DNA from: CAZDBA01 sp965224765
GTDB lineage: Bacteria > Planctomycetota > Planctomycetia > Pirellulales > Pirellulaceae
Direction of reading: 5' to 3'
Assembly: GCA_965224765.1 (NCBI GenBank)
Contig: CBDDAC010000014.1
Coordinates: forward strand, 186,001 to 250,000
Length of the DNA: 64,000 nucleotides
A program made the position numbers and the translations under genes. Below, one piece after another: positions 51,919-61,004 of the stretch (positions are counted from its first letter, which is position 1; every line of letters starts with the position of its first letter). The notes below the pieces were generated by a model. The model made no database searches, was not told the origin of the DNA, and saw nothing but the letters and a program-made list of their open reading frames with translations.

Positions 51919-53310
51919 ATGAGTATTCAGTTTAACTTCTCGAGGCGAGATTCACTATTGTGGCTGGTTCTAGCGAGCTTGGGGTTGGCGTTTTCTGGTT
52001 GTGGTGGGGGGGAATCGGCAGTTACCCAGCCCTTGAGCCAAGCGTCAGGGGCGAATGACTGGCCCGGCTTTTTGGGACCCCAACAAGATGGGATTTCTGG
52101 CGAGGTCGGAATTCGGACTGATTGGTCAGGGGGGAAGCTTCCGGTTCTTTGGACTCGTGACTTGGGTGAAGGTTATGCTCCCGGCGTGGCGATTGGCGAA
52201 CGATATTTCCATTTTGACCGTTGTGATCAAGGCGCACGACTCGTTTGTCTGAACGCCAACACTGGCGAATTGGCCTGGGAGTTTATCTATCCCAGTGACT
52301 ATGTGGACTTGTACGGGTATGACCGCGGACCGAGAAGTAGCCCCGTTGTCGACGGCGATACGGTTTTCATCTACGGCGTGGAAGGGACGCTTCACGCCTT
52401 GAATGCGAGCAATGGTGATGTCAGGTGGAAACAGGACATCAACGAAAGGTTTGGGGTTCACCAAAATTTTTTCGGTGTGAGTAGTCCTCCCGTCGTTTTC
52501 AAGGACAAGCTTTTGATTATGGTGGGCGGAAGCCCGCAAGACAACAAGATCCGAGCTGGAGCACTAGACGAGGCGGTTCCCAACGGCAATGCCATCGTTG
52601 CGCTCGACAAGGCGACTGGTGACGTTATTTATGAATTGGGAGATGATCTCGCAAGTTATACGGCTATTAAATTAGTAAAACGTGAAGATCGCGACTGGGC
52701 GTTCGCTTGGGCAAGGAAGTCATTGATTGCTTTCGATCCCAATTCGGGCGAAATAGATTTTGAGTTTCCTTGGCGCGCAAGGACGTTGGAAAGCGTTAAC
52801 GCAAGTACGCCCGTTGTTTTTGACGATCACGTATTTATTTCCGAATGTTACAGCATTGGCAGCGTGCTGCTGAAATTTGGTGATGACCTGGAAGACAAAC
52901 ATCAGATCGTTTGGAAGGACGAGGGTCGCAACAAAAGTATGATGACCCATTGGAATACGGCGATCTACGATCGGGGGTTTCTCTTTGGCAGTAGTGGACG
53001 GCATCCCAACGGTGCGACTTTGCGGTGTATCGACGCGAAAACGGGCGAAATTCAATGGAGCCGCGAAGGATTTGGACGCTGCAATATGACCTGGGTCGAC
53101 GGTTATCTGGCGGTAGTCTCGGAAAACGGGAAGCTTTTTCTTGCCCGTGCCATCGAGGGAAGATTTGAATTGGTTTCGATGTATGGCGCCGACGAAAAAG
53201 ACAAAGTGCGATTTCAATACCCGAGTTGGGCGGCTCCAGTTATTGCCAATGGAAAAATGTACGTAAGAGGAAAAACGAATGTGGTTTGCTTCGATCTAAT
53301 CGAAGATTGA
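51919..53310 (+). CDS. PQQ-binding-like beta-propeller lipoprotein
   Basis: The 463-residue product has a lipoprotein signal ('LLWLVLASLGLAFSGCGGG', Cys near 28) and a beta-propeller built of PQQ-type repeats ('CLNANTGELAWEFIYPSDY', 'ALNASNGDVRWKQDI', 'ALDKATGDVIYELG', 'CIDAKTGEIQWSREG'). It begins 'DWPGFLGPQQDGISGE', a typical planctomycete start for this group ('WPxFxGP'). Probably periplasmic; catalytic function is unproven. A separate relative lies at 17961-19673. Confidence 0.88.
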   Translation: MSIQFNFSRRDSLLWLVLASLGLAFSGCGGGESAVTQPLSQASGANDWPGFLGPQQDGISGEVGIRTDWSGGKLPVLWTRDLGEGYAPGVAIGERYFHFDRCDQGARLVCLNANTGELAWEFIYPSDYVDLYGYDRGPRSSPVVDGDTVFIYGVEGTLHALNASNGDVRWKQDINERFGVHQNFFGVSSPPVVFKDKLLIMVGGSPQDNKIRAGALDEAVPNGNAIVALDKATGDVIYELGDDLASYTAIKLVKREDRDWAFAWARKSLIAFDPNSGEIDFEFPWRARTLESVNASTPVVFDDHVFISECYSIGSVLLKFGDDLEDKHQIVWKDEGRNKSMMTHWNTAIYDRGFLFGSSGRHPNGATLRCIDAKTGEIQWSREGFGRCNMTWVDGYLAVVSENGKLFLARAIEGRFELVSMYGADEKDKVRFQYPSWAAPVIANGKMYVRGKTNVVCFDLIED

Positions 53311-53447
53311 AGACACGCCGAAAGGCTGGAACCCACTACATTTTTCGAGTTGTGGATAATGGCCGTTCATCCAGGCCATAAAAACAAGGATTTGTTCGTC
53401 GACCCCTCCCGAGCTATGGCCTGTACTTAAAAGCCGAACGGAGCGTT

Positions 53448-54290
53448 CTATGGCTTGGAGGTGCTTGGCGACTTGGGTTTGCTTGTCGAAGCCAATTGAT
53501 TTCTTGCGAATTGCAATTCCGCGGTAATTATTTCCTGATATCTGGACGGGTCGTTGGTGACTCCCCATGTCTCTATTTCGTAGAAGCCTCGGTACCCCGT
53601 TTCTTCCAATTGAAGTAGCCAGTCATTAATTGGCAAAACTCCGTCCCCGAGTTGGCAACGAATTCCTGAATAGTCACCTGTTCTACGGCGATCACTTAGC
53701 TGGACAAGAAGAACTCGGTCAACGAACTCTGTGAGCTTTTCCATGAGTTGGTATTGAGCGCCGACGTGGAACAGATCTAGGACTAGCCCAACGTCAGAGG
53801 TATCGAACCCAGAAATCAACTTGAGCACCTGATCGATGCCACGCAGAAAAGTCCAAGGACACTGGCATCCGAATTGCATCGGTTCCAGCGCAAGTCGAAC
53901 TCCATAGTCGGCGGCAACGGGAACAATTGAATTTAATGCCATCTCCAACAAGCGAGTTGCATGTCGATGGGTGTGGCCGTTTCTTGAGCCAGGATGGATA
54001 ATTAGAGTTTCGGCCCCCAGCATCCCGGCAAGTTTGACTGATTCGATGGCATCATTGACCGATTCAATGTAGGAGACGCCCTCAGATCCGGTAAATCCTC
54101 CGGCCCAGTGGACCGATGATACAGGCAACTTCATTTCAAAAAGGTAATCTGCAGCTTCTTGGGCACCGACCTCATTGATTTTAGCACGCCAAATTCCCAC
54201 GCCATCCGCTTTGAGTGAAGCGTATTTAAGAATGTCTTGGTGAAACGACCAGCGGTTCGTTGAGAACTGGCAAATGGAGACACGCTGCAT
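53448..54290 (-). CDS. Sugar phosphate isomerase/epimerase (xylose isomerase-like TIM barrel)
   Basis: The 280-residue product belongs to the AP-endonuclease-2/xylose-isomerase-like TIM-barrel group: 'LIIHPGSRNGHTHRHA', 'VRLALEPM' (metal Glu), 'VGLVLDLFHVG' (Asp and His) and 'GFYEIETWG' (metal Glu). These ligands support a divalent-metal enzyme acting on sugars; substrate unknown. No signal peptide. The short repetitive tail ('STSKPKSPSTSKP') is odd. Convergent with the PQQ-propeller lipoprotein. Confidence 0.87.
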   Translation of the reverse strand: MQRVSICQFSTNRWSFHQDILKYASLKADGVGIWRAKINEVGAQEAADYLFEMKLPVSSVHWAGGFTGSEGVSYIESVNDAIESVKLAGMLGAETLIIHPGSRNGHTHRHATRLLEMALNSIVPVAADYGVRLALEPMQFGCQCPWTFLRGIDQVLKLISGFDTSDVGLVLDLFHVGAQYQLMEKLTEFVDRVLLVQLSDRRRTGDYSGIRCQLGDGVLPINDWLLQLEETGYRGFYEIETWGVTNDPSRYQEIITAELQFARNQLASTSKPKSPSTSKP

Positions 54291-54753
54291 TGATTAACGC
54301 TCCTCGTTGATTGATCAATCCCTGAAGTTTCATAGGATGAAACTCGCGAAGTGAACTAAGTATGCACCCTTGGCAAAATCTTGTAAACCGAACTTTGCGA
54401 CGGAATCTTTTTAACTCGATCAAAGCGCGCGCTATCAAGGCAACTTGAATAGTTAGAACGGCAACGCTGTGCAGCATAAGGTCTCCGTTGCTGGTCTCAT
54501 GTGCGAATATTAATCAACCAAAGTTTTAAATTATGGGTTTGCGCAAGCCCGCTATTTGCGCTGGTCGCCCGGAAGTGCTTGCATTTTCTCTCCAAAAGGA
54601 AGATTGGAGATTCGATTTTTCGAATGATTGGTTTTTCTGCGCAGATCCAGATTGAACTTAGTATATTTAAACATGCTCACAAAAGAAAAGCGCCATCGAA
54701 TTCGACAACACCCGTGGGTAAATACTAAACAGGATTCTTCCAAGGATATGACC
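54291..54753. other. Intergenic region, nothing recognised
   Basis: A 463-bp region between the divergent isomerase and BON genes. No repeats or recognisable frames; promoters for both genes are expected here. A CTTAGTATATTTAA AT-rich block sits near 54660. Confidence 0.35.
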
Positions 54754-55068
54754 ATGGAATCCATCAAGCGAATTCGAATCGACTATCCTGATGATGACAT
54801 TGGCATTAGGGTCAAGAGCTTTCTTTTCACTCGCCACTTTCCCTCATTTCGCGAATTGGAAATTGAGGTGGAGAATGGCACGGTTACACTTCGCGGGTTT
54901 GTAAACTCTTACTATGAAAAGCAGGTTGCGTTGAACTCGTGCAAGCGCGTTCCCGGTGTGCTCATCACGGTCGATCAAATCGATGTTCTCGATGTTCTCG
55001 AGGCCGAGCCACCGACTCCGTTCGGTTCGGCAACGGGTCGTCCTCCCGCGGTCAACAAGCCAAAGTAA
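54754..55068 (+). CDS. BON-domain protein
   Basis: The short product (104 aa) contains a single BON domain: 'IGIRVKSFLFTRHFPSFRELEIEVENGTVTLRGFVNSYYEKQVALNSCKRVPGVLITVDQIDVLD'-type pattern (about 12-76), with the central Gly of 'LRGFV'. BON proteins bind phospholipid or structural partners. No signal peptide is visible at the chosen start. ATG 54754 has AAGGA seven bases upstream; ATG 54748 and longer starts are possible. Its end lies close to the repeats that precede the nested insertion element. Confidence 0.72.
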   Translation: MESIKRIRIDYPDDDIGIRVKSFLFTRHFPSFRELEIEVENGTVTLRGFVNSYYEKQVALNSCKRVPGVLITVDQIDVLDVLEAEPPTPFGSATGRPPAVNKPK

Positions 55069-55117
55069 GCTCGAAGCCGGTTGGAAAGCGACGCCATTAT
55101 CGTCCTCGCTTACGCTT

Positions 55118-55200
55118 CGAGGCTGTGACTTTTTCGACTGGTGGCTGACTCAGTAGCCAAAGGCATCTGAATATCCACATCCGCCTATTTGGAAACCCGA
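55118..55200. repeat. Direct repeat left of the nested insertion element
   Basis: An 83-bp segment starting CGAGGCTGTGACTTTTTCGA and ending GGAAACCCGA. It recurs at 58195-58278 with a few differences, beyond the insertion element. Confidence 0.85.
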
Positions 55201-56318
55201 CTAGGTTGTGATTAAATCAACTGGGCTGGAGCAAGTATTTGTTTTGCGCTAAAACTTAGTAATGAACAATAAAAAAAAGAGTGTTTGCACGAGTGCAACG
55301 GCCAGAACGTCAGCAAGCAGAATGGAAACCTTTCTGCCTCGACGAACTTCTTTCGACAGACCATCGTGCTCGCGTGGTTTGGGAATATGTAGAGTCACTG
55401 GATTTTTCAAAGCTTTACGGAAAGATCCTGGCAGTGGAAGGGCGTGCAGGACGGACGCCGGTCGATCCGAAAATTCTTCTTTCACTTTGGATGTTCGCGA
55501 CGCTCGAAGGGATCAGCAGCGCCCGTCACGTGGCACGGTTGTGCGAACGCGACCTTGGCTACATGTGGATTTGCGGCGGAGTCAGCGTCAACCACCACCT
55601 CTTGAGTGATTTCCGCTCAACCAACCCCGAGTTCTTTGACGAGCTTCTCACCGAAACGGTCGGCACGCTGATCTCGCAAGGTTTAGTTGAACTCGATGTG
55701 ATTGCTCAAGATGGGATGCGTGTTCGCGCCAGCGCTGGTGGAGGTTCGTTTCGCCGCCAAGGCACGCTCACAGAAAGCTTGAGCCATGCCAAGCAACGCG
55801 TAGAACAATTGCGAGCAGAAACGGACGATTCTTCTATCGGGCAAACAAGTCGTTCAAAGCAAGAAGCGGCTCAACTTCGCTCCGCCGAAGAACGCCAATC
55901 ACGGCTCGCTGACGCTCTGGAACAACTTCAAGAACTTCGCGCCCGCAAAGAAAAACGCAAGAAGGGTAGCGGTGCTGAAGCTCGTTGTAGCACAACAGAC
56001 CCTGACGCCCGCAAGATGAAAGTGGCCAGCGGTGGCTACCGTCCTTGCTACAACGTTCACCTTGCGACGACAGCAGATTCTCGTGTAATCCTCGACGTGG
56101 AAGTCAACAACAATGGCAGTGACGGCGGGCAGATGAGCGTCATGCACAAAAAAGTAGTTGCTCGGCATGGCGAGGTTCCAGAGAAAATGCTGGTAGATGG
56201 CGGCTTTACGACGCACGCTGATATCACGTTGCTTGAAAGGCAAGGCACTGTGGTCCTACCCATTATTGGTGGACAGTGGTTAAGCTTTTTACTGCTGTTT
56301 ACATGATGGAGATTAGAG

Positions 56319-56603
56319 ATGTCAGAACGTCGTATTTATTCATTGGAATACAAGCTTGAGGCGGTCAAATTGATGATTGAGAAGGGTCTGACGGCACGTC
56401 AAGTGGCGACAGACCTGGGCGTGGAAGTTAGCAATATCCGTCGCTGGAAAAAGAAGTATGGCGACCAGCCTTTAGAGAATGTTGAAACGGTTTCGCAGGA
56501 AATGAAAGTGATTCGGCAGCTCCAGGAGGAAAACCGTCAACTCAAGATCGAGCGAGATATTCTAAAAAAGGCCACGGCCATCTTTGCCAACGGAAGCCGA
56601 TGA
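56319..56603 (+). CDS. IS3-family OrfA (helix-turn-helix protein)
   Basis: The 94-residue protein starts 'MSERRIYSLEYKLEAVKLMIEKGLTARQVATDLGVEVSNIRRWKKKYG', a transposase helix-turn-helix (about 8-50), followed by a leucine-zipper-like helix ('MKVIRQLQEENRQLKIERDILKKATAIF'). It binds the IS ends. The slippery heptamer A-AAA-AAG at 56564-56570, in the zero frame before the end, would let part of the ribosomes continue into orfB. Overlaps orfB by 4 bp (ATGA). Confidence 0.94.
   Translation: MSERRIYSLEYKLEAVKLMIEKGLTARQVATDLGVEVSNIRRWKKKYGDQPLENVETVSQEMKVIRQLQEENRQLKIERDILKKATAIFANGSR
56564..56570 (+). promoter_or_regulatory. Programmed -1 frameshift heptamer
   Basis: A-AAA-AAG in the zero frame of orfA (codons AAA at 56565 and AAG at 56568). 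The -1 frame is open from here through the orfB start, so slippage gives an in-frame OrfAB fusion. This is the standard IS3 arrangement. Confidence 0.8.
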
Positions 56604-57469
56604 GATTCAAGTTTATTGAAGATCATCGCAAAAGATGGCCTGTGCAAACGATGTGTCGTTTGCTCAAGGTTTCCAGTAGCGGGTTTTACCAGTGGAGCAA
56701 GGATCAACGGCGTCAGACTGAATTGGCTGGCGCCCGAGAACAACGTGCGACTCGATTGTTGACGTTGATCAAAGCAATCCACGCCCAACACAAAGGCTAC
56801 GGCAGTCCGCGAATTCACCGAGAGCTGTTAGCTCATGGTGAACCCTGCAATATCAAAACCGTCGCCCGACTGATGCGGCAAGCATGCATTGCAGCACGAT
56901 GCAAACGCAGATTCGTAACGACGACCGATTCGAGGCACTCGTTGCCGGTAGCAGAAAACCTGCTTGATCGGAATTTTACGGCTCAAGAACCGAACCAGAA
57001 GTGGGTGGCCGATACGACCTACATCGACACCCGCACCGGTTGGATCTACCTGACGACGATCCTGGACTTGTTCTCCAGGCGAATCGTTGGCTGGAAGATC
57101 AGTGACCGAATCGACGCTCAGTTGGCCGTCGATGCTTTGCAAATGGCAATCACGATTCGTCAACCGAAATCTGATTTGATTGTTCACACCGATCGCGGTA
57201 GCCAATTCTGTAGCGAGGCCTTTCAAAAACGAATCGCTGACAACCACTATCGCCCCAGTATGAGCCGCAAAGGCAACTGCTGGGATAACGCCGTGATGGA
57301 AAGTTTTTACCGATCGTTAAAGACCGAATGTGTTTATTGGGAAAATTACGTTTGTCAGTTACATGTTCAGCGCAGCTTGAACAAATATATTGAACAATAC
57401 TACAATCGAATTCGCCTTCACTCATCATTGGGCTACGTCAGTCCAATCCAGTTTGAATTGGCGGCCTGA
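56600..57469 (+). CDS. IS3-family OrfB transposase
   Basis: The 289-residue product is a DDE integrase-type transposase (rve core): Asp in 'WVADTTYIDTRTGWIYLTTILDLFSRRIVGW', Asp in 'LIVHTDRGSQFCSEAF', and Glu in 'CWDNAVMESFYRSLKTECVY', with the C-terminal 'RIHSSLGY' variant 'RLHSSLGYVSPIQFE'. An N-terminal 'HTH_21' region ('YGSPRIHRELLAHGE') is present. Likely made as an OrfAB fusion through -1 frameshifting as well as from its own ATG. Appears intact. Confidence 0.95.
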   Translation: MRFKFIEDHRKRWPVQTMCRLLKVSSSGFYQWSKDQRRQTELAGAREQRATRLLTLIKAIHAQHKGYGSPRIHRELLAHGEPCNIKTVARLMRQACIAARCKRRFVTTTDSRHSLPVAENLLDRNFTAQEPNQKWVADTTYIDTRTGWIYLTTILDLFSRRIVGWKISDRIDAQLAVDALQMAITIRQPKSDLIVHTDRGSQFCSEAFQKRIADNHYRPSMSRKGNCWDNAVMESFYRSLKTECVYWENYVCQLHVQRSLNKYIEQYYNRIRLHSSLGYVSPIQFELAA

Positions 57470-58194
57470 CAAAAAGAAGAAAGAGAAAGTCTTAATTGGC
57501 CTTGGAGATGTCACCTTCGTTGCAGTCAGCCGTTGGTCGCTCGCGCAGCATTCGCGCCAGCGAACTTGGCGACCGACGATGGCGAAAACAAGGGCGACAT
57601 CGAAGGCACCTTGGTTGGTGAAGCCAGAGAGCGAAAGCCCTCGCGCTCAATTCGTTTTTCATGCTTAGCAAACTGTACACTTCTGATGGGGAAGACCACT
57701 GCGGTTTATGGTCCGATTCCTAAAGAAGCAAAGCTGCTAAAAAACGGCAACGATCCGCATGAACGTCAGCCGAAAGACACCGACGAGGTGTTCAAGTTTC
57801 GGCAGCGAATGGCAACGGACTCAGCAAAGGAACTTTATAAAGCGCGGCCTTCGATCGCAGAGTTTCCTAACGCGGAGTTCCGCAACCGAGGGCTCCAGCA
57901 GTTTCGAGTTCGAGGTTTGGCTCGAGTGCAATCGTCAACGTTACTCGTAGCGTTGACGTTTAACTTTATGCGTTGGATGGCGTTAAAGGGCGTCAAAGCG
58001 GCGATTTAAAGCAGAAAGGGCGCGATTGAATGCTACAAAAAGCAACCAATCGAAACACAAAAACATACCAAGCCTGAAAAACGGCAAACAAAAATTCAAA
58101 ATCAAAAATCCAGCGCCAAAATTTCGCTAAAACTGTCGCTGCAGAATTTAATCACAACCTAGACGCGTCAGCGAGGACGAACCCGACACGTCAG

Positions 58195-58278
58195 CGAGGC
58201 TGTGACTTTTCCGACTGGTGGTTGACTCAGTAGCCAAAGGCATCCGAATATCCACATTCCGCCTATTTGGAAACCCGA
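58195..58278. repeat. Direct repeat right of the nested insertion element
   Basis: An 84-bp copy of 55118-55200, from CGAGGCTGTGACTTTTCCGA to GGAAACCCGA. Confidence 0.85.
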
Positions 58279-58322
58279 CGCGTCAGCGAGGACGAACCCG
58301 ACACGTCCTCGCTGACGCGTCG
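58276..58322. repeat. Dispersed palindrome, 19-bp arms
   Basis: CGACGCGTCAGCGAGGACG pairs perfectly with CGTCCTCGCTGACGCGTCG around a 9-nt spacer (58295-58303). It is of the same family as 42369-42433. Confidence 0.8.
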
Positions 58323-58415
58323 ACTGCTTCTAAGTTTTTGCTTCGTGTACGAATGAAAAGTCACAGCCTCTTCGGGTTACCATTGACTCGCAGTTGAAAA
58401 CGCCGCTTGTCCCAA

Positions 58416-60149
58416 CTATCGACGAATGCTGGGCCATGCTCCCTGATCGGGAATGTTCTCAATCAATTCAGAAACCAAGGTGGATCCACCGTAGAGTTGC
58501 TGTTTGATTTCGTCAAAATTGACTTTCAGCATTTTGTTCAATTCGTAAATCTCATCCTGATATCGTTGGTTGATTTCACGTTGAACATCTGCGATTTGTT
58601 GATCGGCCTTGTCCTTGATGATTCGGCCCATGCTGGCGGCAAATTGTTGGCCCAGGTCGGATTCGAATTTGAGCGACGGGTTGTCCAAGGTGCCCGTTAG
58701 CGTCGCGTAGGTTGAGAATTCTTGGATTCGTGCCAGTTCCTGATTCATTCGTAGCTGCATGTCTTGTCCACCCGCATACTCATCGATTTTGTCGACATAG
58801 AGCGAGCAGTTGGAATGGCGGAATCTCAGGGCGCCTGATAGCTCGTCGCCATTGATTTGGATGTTGACCTCTGCCTGCATGCGACTGGGCCGCATTTGAA
58901 CGATCAATGTATCCCCATCTCCCAAATTTTGTCCAGGAATATCCAAGTCTGGACAGGTGATTTCAAGTTGATCTTTCCAGGTGGAATTACGGCGATCAAG
59001 CGTGCAATTGACGATCAAATGGTGCTCGCCCTGTGCTCTTAACTCAAACGTCGCAGGTTGATCGTGTAGGCTGGGTTGCGTGGTCAAATTCTTGGCGATA
59101 CCCGCAAAGTCAAAATGTTGATCGGAGACAGTGCCCTGGCCTTCGAGCTCAAGTGTCTTGATCAGAAACTGAGGGTGCGTCTGTTGCCCCTGAAAGGCAA
59201 TGTCGGTCCCACGGTGGCGAGCGGGATGGAAATCGTTTTCGGGATCGGGGATTGAATTGCGAAACCATCGAACCCAGTTAATTACTTCCTGAAGTCGCGT
59301 GGTTTGGTCCTTGGCCAGGAGTAGGTTGGAAAAGGTTTCTGCATCGACGGAGTATGCCGAAAATTGCTGGATCTTGGCAGTGTCTTGCATTTTGGCTTGT
59401 TCGACGCGTTCCAAGTCCTTCTGAGCTTTTTGAACCAGGCGATTCATTTCTTCGTTAGCGCTTTTTAGTTGTTGTCCTATCGCATCAACTTGAGAAATGG
59501 CGTTCGTGATTTGGTCGCGATCACGAAGCGGGTTTTGCCCGGGAGTTTCGATCGTTTGTTTGAGTTCGGCAACTCGGCTTTGCATTTTGGCAATTTGAGC
59601 GAGTTTCTGTGCGAAAACGGCAGGCCATTCTTCTTGAAGCTGTTTTGAGACCTTGACCAATTCCAGGTTGTCCTTGGAATAGCCCGTGATTCGCGACTGA
59701 AGTTGGTCCATCCAGTGTTCTGAATCAAAGATTTCGCTTTTCGGGGCCGATGGAAGCCAGCTTTTTAAATCCTCAAAGCGATATTCGCGATCTGGAAGTT
59801 CGCCAGATACCGTGCGTGGTGCCCCAAACATGACGTTGGTCGAATGGGCGTGCTCAACCACCAATTGACGGTGAAGCAGCCGCTGAGGGTTGAGTTGCAA
59901 ATAGGCGACATCCGCCTGAATCAGGTTTTGCATCGGGTTGCGAGGGTCGGAAATGGCCAGCTCTTCCAGAAAAACTTTGCCCTTGAACAACGATGACTTG
60001 ACTCGACCAACCTCAACTTTTGAACCGGTAACCGATTCCGTTGCATTGACGACTGCATATCGAAGGAGAGGATCAGCACTTATCCAAACCACGAGTAGGA
60101 CCAGCCCCAGAATAATGAGGCGCGGAACTAAATAGGACCAACGTATCAT
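58416..60149 (-). CDS. TIGR03545-type AsmA-like membrane protein
   Basis: The 577-residue product has one N-terminal helix ('LVPRLIILGLVLLVVWISA', about 6-25) and a periplasmic body that starts AsmA-like ('VNATESVTGSKVEVGRVKSSLFKGKVFLEELAISDP'), has a central coiled coil (about 160-265) and a beta-rich C-terminal part. The pattern and its neighbour fit the TIGR03545 family, uncharacterised but regularly paired with TIGR03546. The ATG at 60149 lies 2 bp after the neighbour's stop and begins the membrane helix, so it is preferred over an upstream in-frame start. Confidence 0.82.
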   Translation of the reverse strand: MIRWSYLVPRLIILGLVLLVVWISADPLLRYAVVNATESVTGSKVEVGRVKSSLFKGKVFLEELAISDPRNPMQNLIQADVAYLQLNPQRLLHRQLVVEHAHSTNVMFGAPRTVSGELPDREYRFEDLKSWLPSAPKSEIFDSEHWMDQLQSRITGYSKDNLELVKVSKQLQEEWPAVFAQKLAQIAKMQSRVAELKQTIETPGQNPLRDRDQITNAISQVDAIGQQLKSANEEMNRLVQKAQKDLERVEQAKMQDTAKIQQFSAYSVDAETFSNLLLAKDQTTRLQEVINWVRWFRNSIPDPENDFHPARHRGTDIAFQGQQTHPQFLIKTLELEGQGTVSDQHFDFAGIAKNLTTQPSLHDQPATFELRAQGEHHLIVNCTLDRRNSTWKDQLEITCPDLDIPGQNLGDGDTLIVQMRPSRMQAEVNIQINGDELSGALRFRHSNCSLYVDKIDEYAGGQDMQLRMNQELARIQEFSTYATLTGTLDNPSLKFESDLGQQFAASMGRIIKDKADQQIADVQREINQRYQDEIYELNKMLKVNFDEIKQQLYGGSTLVSELIENIPDQGAWPSIRR

Positions 60150-60151
60150 CT

Positions 60152-60670
60152 TTATGCGGTTTCCGTTTCTGCGGGGAGAGCGAACATCCAACGACCGACA
60201 CGAGAATTGCTGATTCGATCCGATACGGCTTTTCCGTAGCGATCAAAGGCAAACAAACTAATTCGGTATACCGGAATCGCCAGCATGAGGCCCAGTAAAA
60301 CGTTCCCGGTAACAACGGTGTTTTCAAAACGAGTCCAGGGAACCAAAGGCAATTGACTGAGATAAACCAGGGTGGGCTCAAAAAAGTCAAATGTGAGAAC
60401 GTAATTTCCCAATCGATGAGTCAGTGGATCGATCATCGCACCTACCCAGGAAAAGCAAAATATGGCAATCGTTCCTGTCAACAAATTGGCTGTCGATAGA
60501 AGCATGACGCCTCCCAGCCCATAGGTGAAAAGCGAATCTTTTGGGATCAGCCCAATCAACATGCCCATCGTTAGGCCCATGGCCAGTTGCTTGGATGTAT
60601 CGAAGCCGCGGATGGTGCTTCGAAACATTTTCCAGTAATTGATCAGTCCTTTGATCATCGTTTTTGTCAT
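60152..60670 (-). CDS. TIGR03546-type (DUF2062-like) membrane protein
   Basis: The 172-residue protein has a DUF2062-like layout: 'TSKQLAMGLTMGMLIGLIPKDSLFTYGLGGVMLLSTANLLTGTIAIFCFSWVGAMIDPLTHRLG' (about 24-88) and a further helix pair near 125-145. TIGR03546 proteins are found next to TIGR03545, as here. Function unknown; a role in the cell envelope is suggested by the membrane location and the AsmA-like partner. Starts at ATG 60670 or ATG 60658 are possible. Confidence 0.8.
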   Translation of the reverse strand: MTKTMIKGLINYWKMFRSTIRGFDTSKQLAMGLTMGMLIGLIPKDSLFTYGLGGVMLLSTANLLTGTIAIFCFSWVGAMIDPLTHRLGNYVLTFDFFEPTLVYLSQLPLVPWTRFENTVVTGNVLLGLMLAIPVYRISLFAFDRYGKAVSDRISNSRVGRWMFALPAETETA

Positions 60671-61004
60671 TCCAGAGGGAATTAGTTTTTGCACAAGCTG
60701 GGGGCTTATACCGAAATCACCATGCAGTGTCGACGCGATTTACTAGGCTGCTTGCATGATCGGTTCGTGTAGGCAGTCAAGGAAGATTGAACGGATTAGG
60801 GGTTTAAGTGGAGTGGTCGTAAGTCGTTTCGCGGCTCAATTAGTTGCGAACAATCGGATGTTCTCAGCACGAAAACGTTGCGATTTCCATCCATCGCACC
60901 TCTGAATGCCTGTCATTGCGAGTGAAGCCTAGAATCGGTATCGTCAATGGTTAGGTTTGTCCACCAGTGTGGGCGGATATTGGACTGTTAATTTTGGAGA
61001 AAAA
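60671..61004. other. Intergenic region, divergent promoters
   Basis: This 334-bp region lies between the TIGR03546 gene (minus) and a small plus-strand gene. No repeats or RNA features were recognised. Confidence 0.4.

Larger units (their letters stand above)
56248..57701 (+). mobile_element. IS3-family insertion sequence inside the IS1182-like transposase gene
   Basis: The element spans 56251-57698 (1448 bp). The left end TGGTCCTACCCATTATTGG and the complement of the right end TGGTCTTCCCCATCAGAAG are imperfect inverted repeats. The flanking CTG at 56248-56250 and 57699-57701 is a 3-bp target duplication, as expected for IS3. It carries orfA and orfB with a -1 frameshift signal. About 229 bp of non-coding sequence lies between orfB and the right end, more than usual. 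Confidence 0.93.
55281..58009 (+). pseudogene. IS1182-family transposase split by an insertion
   Basis: The N-terminal part (55281-56250, GTG start) has 'KPFCLDELLSTDHRARVVWEYVE', 'PVDPKILLSLWMFATLEGISSARH' and 'DGMRVRASAGGGSFRR', family landmarks. The C-terminal part resumes at 57702 with 'YGPIPKEAKLLKNG', 'FKFRQRMATDSAKELYKARPSIAEFPNAEFRNRGLQQF' and ends at 58009. Deleting 56251-57698 plus one duplicated CTG restores an unbroken frame across 'LERQGTAVYGPIPKE'. The gene was therefore intact before insertion and is now inactive. Confidence 0.92.
55201..58162. mobile_element. IS1182-like element interrupted by an IS3-family element
   Basis: Terminal inverted repeats GTTGTGATTAAAT lie at 55205 and at 58158 (as complement). 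CTAG at 55201-55204 and 58159-58162 forms a 4-bp flanking duplication. Without the inserted IS3 element the IS1182-like part is about 1.5 kb, normal for the group. It landed next to the dispersed host palindrome, between two copies of a direct repeat. Confidence 0.85.
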
